Below, one piece after another: positions 61,208 to 64,000 of a DNA stretch of 64,000 nt. This DNA is from Litorimonas sp963972195 (GTDB lineage Bacteria > Pseudomonadota > Alphaproteobacteria > Caulobacterales > Maricaulaceae). The notes beneath the pieces are model-generated. The model was not told where the DNA came from, did not search any database, and saw only the letters and a list, made by a program, of their open reading frames with translations. Position 1 is the first letter of the stretch; each line of letters starts with the position of its first letter. Location: the NCBI GenBank assembly GCA_963972195.1, contig CAXATH010000011.1:36068-100067 (forward strand). The letters run 5' to 3'. Position numbers and translations under genes: made by a program.

Positions 61208-61864
61208 TCATTTAAAAACGCTACGATGTACCCAGCCGTTATTATTAAGCACAAGATCATCATCTTTAGATATGCCCTTGTTAGAGACTCTTTCACCAAG
61301 CCATTCAAATTGATTGGTTAGGGCTGGATCGCTCGCCCACGGGGCAACATCAACAAGCCTATACGTATATTGCACATTACTCACCTTCACGCCCATAGCT
61401 TCAGCAGGCGCGGTGAAATTGACAATCTCAACCACCTGCGGCGTACCATAACAAAGTTGACGCGCGCCTGTGCTGAAAGCGCCGTTTTCGAGCTCAGCAG
61501 GACGTAAATATGTCTTGCCCTTGTTGGAAAATTTATAACCAACCCAATCAGCTTTTCCTGTAACTTGCCCGCTGAAGTTTTTCGTATCCTTTTGGTAGGT
61601 GACCGCTTCCAATAGCCCCAAACTGAGAAGGCCATTATAGAAAATGAGCTGCTTATCTTTAACAGTGCCGTCTGTTCGGAACTCCTGAATAATCCCGTCT
61701 GAGTTAGGCTTGCTTCCAACTTTGACGCATTGTTTCATCTGGGCGTAGTGAGCATTCAAAGCCTTTTTAAAATTGGCTTTATTCGCCGCTTTCGGGTCGT
61801 CGCCGCACGCCGATAGTATCGCGGCTCCGGATAATAACAGAATCGTTTTGATTGAATAATTCAT
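61208..61864 (-). CDS. Hypothetical lipoprotein of the ICE
   Basis: 218 aa with a clear lipobox (LLLSGAAILSACGD, Cys20). Remaining sequence is soluble with two cysteines (MKQCVKVG and RQLCYGTP). No family recognised. It lies 13 bases after the relaxase gene on the same strand, so it is probably co-expressed with transfer functions. Confidence 0.75.
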   Translation of the reverse strand: MNYSIKTILLLSGAAILSACGDDPKAANKANFKKALNAHYAQMKQCVKVGSKPNSDGIIQEFRTDGTVKDKQLIFYNGLLSLGLLEAVTYQKDTKNFSGQVTGKADWVGYKFSNKGKTYLRPAELENGAFSTGARQLCYGTPQVVEIVNFTAPAEAMGVKVSNVQYTYRLVDVAPWASDPALTNQFEWLGERVSNKGISKDDDLVLNNNGWVHRSVFK

Positions 61865-61877
61865 GATCTTCCTCCGT

Positions 61878-63797
61878 TTATGATATACTTTTTCCTCTGG
61901 CCTTTGTTAGAGTCCATGAAATCGTCTGACCTTTCACCACGCCTGAAATAGATTTGCCCAAATTCCTGTCTATCGCGCTCCGCCACGGCACGAGCGTGAA
62001 CTCTTTGGATTTTTCGATGACGGCATATTTTCCGCTCGGCCTCTGAATGGCCATGAGGTATATACCCGAAATACGGCCGGATGCAGGGGCGGCTTTGTAG
62101 AGCTTACCGAATTGCTCGCTGAACTCCTTACCGGCCCTGTCAAGATCCATCTGTTCGAGCGTATCGAGCGTGCTTTGCGTTACCCCGGGTGACCGCTCAA
62201 TGAGCTTTTGTGAGAGCAGGAACTTCTGTCGTTGCGTCTTTAGGGTCTCGACCTCTTGTCCAAACCCTGACGCATCGCTTTCGGCACCACCCTTCATCAA
62301 CTCAGTATCAAGCCATGTCTTGCCAATCGTCTGCGTAAGCCCCGCCAGCGGCGCGCGAGACTGAATGTCTAATTTAACAGGATTTCCAAAACTGCGTGAT
62401 GTCTCATATTTCACGACGCGCTTGAGATAGTCCTTAGGCACATTCCACGACCCATCGGAATTCCGTTCTGCATGACCGGCACGCCGCATGGCTTCTAACC
62501 GCCGCACATGGGCTTTGATAAATTCCTCGCGCGCGCCCGGATCATTCATCTCGTGAAAGGATGGGCTGTAAATGCCGCCGCGTTTAGACGCGATGTCAGT
62601 GATGATTAAATCTGATGCCTTTGGCGCATATGTTTGCGGTCCTGCGGTCACGACCATACCGCGCTCTATTTGCGCGAGATTGGCTTCTTTGCCTGTCTCA
62701 ACGAATAGAGCTTCGCCTTGCAGCGTATCGAGGACAATGTAGCTTCGGTCATTCACATCATCCAGCACGCCTTTTTCAATCACTCTTCCGGTGATGGGGC
62801 GAGCTAACTTTTCCGCTGGGTCATATATGGGCTCGCTATCTAGGCTACGGTCGAGTTTGGTGCGGCTCATGGCCCGATGATAAGCTTTGAGGATGTCGCC
62901 GCGATCACCCATGCGGCGCAGCGTGCGTTCAAGATTGTCATCAAGTCGCCATTTGCCAAACCCCATTTTCTCGGCAAGGCCCAGCGAGCTTAAATATTTC
63001 ACACGCCATTTTTCAAAACGCTGTGACCAGTCAGACCCATCCAGTGGCAGCTTTGACAAATCAACGATTTGGTATTGCGCCTTCGCCAGTAAGTCCCGAT
63101 CAATTGATGTGAAACGGTCATGCCTGACTGACAGCGCCAGTTTTTTCGCGACATCAATTTGGGTGGTTGGGCCAAGCTCTAAGGTCGCGACATGCTCGGC
63201 GGCCTCTCTCATGCCGTGGGAGATATAATCTCTCGGAATAATGAGCGTTGAGCCTGTCTCTGTTACGCCTCGGATAACGACATGGCTATGTGGATTAGCC
63301 GTGTCATAATGATTAGCCGCGACCCAATCGAGTTTCGTGCCCAGGTCGCGTTCCATCTGCGCCATGACGTTTCGGGTGTAAGTGCGAAGATCACCGAATT
63401 CTTTTCCGTCTTCGGGCGAAACAATAACGCGGAACTGATGTCGGTCATCAAGGCCCCGCTCGCGAAACTCATCGCCATCAATCATCACCTCATCCCGGCT
63501 GTAGAGCAAACCTGTCTCGCCTTCGCGGGCAGCGCTGTCTCTTTGAATGTAATTCAGATGATGACGCTGCGAATCTTTGCCGTAAGCGCCCATCTTCACC
63601 AGGTGCACTTTAACAATCACGCGGCGCGAAAAATATTGCTCGGCAATAGCGCCCTGTTTCCGGCTGGGTCTGCCTGACGACCGCGATGACCTTTGCGCCG
63701 CTCTCCGCACTTGTCCTGAAAAGCTCACAAAACGCCCCGTCCCGTTGGGCGACAATATTCGTCCGAGCCGCACATTGAACTGGTTATCGCGGCTCAT
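61878..63797 (-). CDS. Relaxase/mobilisation nuclease with DUF3363 domain (RlxS-like)
   Basis: 639 aa. The N-terminal relaxase domain has the histidine motif HYDTANPHSHVVIRG at about 165-180, preceded by QFRVIVSPEDGKEFGDLRTY; DUF3363 follows in the C-terminal half. Nicks oriT and leads the strand through the TraG/Trb channel. The start at 63797 overlaps the preceding small frame by four bases. Family-typical length. Confidence 0.9.
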   Translation of the reverse strand: MSRDNQFNVRLGRILSPNGTGRFVSFSGQVRRAAQRSSRSSGRPSRKQGAIAEQYFSRRVIVKVHLVKMGAYGKDSQRHHLNYIQRDSAAREGETGLLYSRDEVMIDGDEFRERGLDDRHQFRVIVSPEDGKEFGDLRTYTRNVMAQMERDLGTKLDWVAANHYDTANPHSHVVIRGVTETGSTLIIPRDYISHGMREAAEHVATLELGPTTQIDVAKKLALSVRHDRFTSIDRDLLAKAQYQIVDLSKLPLDGSDWSQRFEKWRVKYLSSLGLAEKMGFGKWRLDDNLERTLRRMGDRGDILKAYHRAMSRTKLDRSLDSEPIYDPAEKLARPITGRVIEKGVLDDVNDRSYIVLDTLQGEALFVETGKEANLAQIERGMVVTAGPQTYAPKASDLIITDIASKRGGIYSPSFHEMNDPGAREEFIKAHVRRLEAMRRAGHAERNSDGSWNVPKDYLKRVVKYETSRSFGNPVKLDIQSRAPLAGLTQTIGKTWLDTELMKGGAESDASGFGQEVETLKTQRQKFLLSQKLIERSPGVTQSTLDTLEQMDLDRAGKEFSEQFGKLYKAAPASGRISGIYLMAIQRPSGKYAVIEKSKEFTLVPWRSAIDRNLGKSISGVVKGQTISWTLTKARGKSIS

Positions 63798-63988
63798 GGC
63801 AAAAGCTCCGAAACCTTCGCAAAGTTAGCAATATTAGTCCACGTCCCGGCCTTATTCTGAGGCCCTATGGGGGCTTCCGCCGAATCCGCGTCCCGGCCCA
63901 ACCCCCTCGCGTCCCGCGAAAAAAGATGTGCAGACAGTGGCTTAGGCCATTTTGGGCCGCGCCCTTTATCTTGCCCTCTTAAATTCAC
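63794..63988 (-). CDS. Doubtful 64-aa frame upstream of relaxase
   Basis: Frame from a GTG at 63988 to a stop overlapping the relaxase start (ATGA). The coupling pattern is suggestive, but the composition looks unlike a folded protein, the sequence is not recognised, and the region contains inverted repeats that fit an oriT better. Low confidence. Confidence 0.25.
   Translation of the reverse strand: MNLRGQDKGRGPKWPKPLSAHLFSRDARGLGRDADSAEAPIGPQNKAGTWTNIANFAKVSELLP
63848..63864. other. oriT nic-region candidate
   Basis: GGCCT-TATTCTG-AGGCC: inverted repeat around TATTCTG, which is one base from the IncP/Ti-type nic core TATCCTG. It lies 51 bases upstream of the relaxase start, a usual place for oriT. 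Speculative. Confidence 0.3.
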
Positions 63989-64000
63989 CCCTCAGACCCC

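Larger units (their letters stand above)
33776..64000. mobile_element. Integrative and conjugative element in tRNA-Phe (right end outside window)
   Basis: All genes from the tRNA to the right edge fit an alphaproteobacterial ICE: AlpA-like regulator, DUF736, DUF2274, a Trb mating-pair apparatus, CopG-like regulator, TraG coupling protein, then cargo (mercury, sulfur, nuclease-helicase, small cassette, toxin-antitoxin) and an RlxS-type relaxase. Integrase, partition or replication genes and the right attachment site are not in view. Cargo genes look AT-richer than the trb genes and the relaxase, which suggests separate acquisition. Confidence 0.85.

Noticed and set aside
33776..64000. CRISPR array or insertion sequence in the cargo region
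   Set aside because: No regularly spaced repeats and no transposase frame were seen.

Overview
The window reads as chromosome of an alphaproteobacterium of moderate GC content carrying one end of an integrated conjugative element. The host guess rests on the MoxR/DUF58/DUF4159 membrane cluster, the ATGA-overlap operon style, and a DUF736/DUF2274/trb/RlxS-type element of the kind found in alphaproteobacteria. A marine Maricaulales/Hyphomonadaceae-like host would fit but is only an inference.

Bases 1-33,700 are core chromosome. A MoxR-DUF58-BatA-like-vWA membrane cluster (1-6,608, cut by the left edge) is followed by two small envelope proteins, queE-queC (7-deazaguanine synthesis), a secreted hypothetical protein, a Leu/Phe/Val-type dehydrogenase, cobT, a retropepsin-like protease, a TauE/SafE permease and dusA. 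At 14.8-19.7 kb, a secreted SGNH acetylesterase and a lipoprotein GH115 alpha-glucuronidase converge; together they look like a side-chain-removal module for acetylated glucuronoxylan. Next on the minus strand come guaA-rsmB-like-MAPEG-guaB, rlmE-ppx, and tkt-blh-sulP, and then feoA-feoB. A LacI-type palindrome lies upstream of tkt and a near copy lies upstream of GH115. A Fur-like site precedes feoA.

A tRNA-Phe(GAA) at 33,700-33,775 marks the boundary. From there to the right edge lies an ICE whose other end is outside the window. It has an AlpA-like regulator, DUF736, DUF2274, a complete-looking minus-strand transfer operon (traG, copG-like, trbB-C-D-E-J-L-F-G-I, without trbK or trbH) and, at the far right, an RlxS/DUF3363 relaxase. 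No integrase is visible.

The cargo sits between traG and the relaxase (46.5-61.9 kb) and looks AT-richer than the transfer genes. It comprises: (i) a mercury operon (merT-P-F-A plus a second flavin disulfide oxidoreductase, with divergent merR and a textbook 19-bp-spacer operator); (ii) a sulfur module (MBL-rhodanese protein and two YeeE/YedE half-transporters, the second frameshifted at a G run); (iii) a large Fe-S RecB-like nuclease/RNase-H-like/superfamily-1 helicase fusion; (iv) a tightly packed five-gene minus-strand cassette (57-aa GDGHR-type microprotein, YdjM-like hydrolase, unknown 227-aa protein, DUF6338 membrane protein, 47-aa basic GYQ microprotein); and (v) an XRE-ImmA/IrrE metallopeptidase plus PIN-domain pair under a promoter overlapped by an 8-bp inverted repeat. 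Cassette (iv) is the best candidate for an undescribed system. Both of its microproteins are short open frames that I found by reading the minus strand directly.
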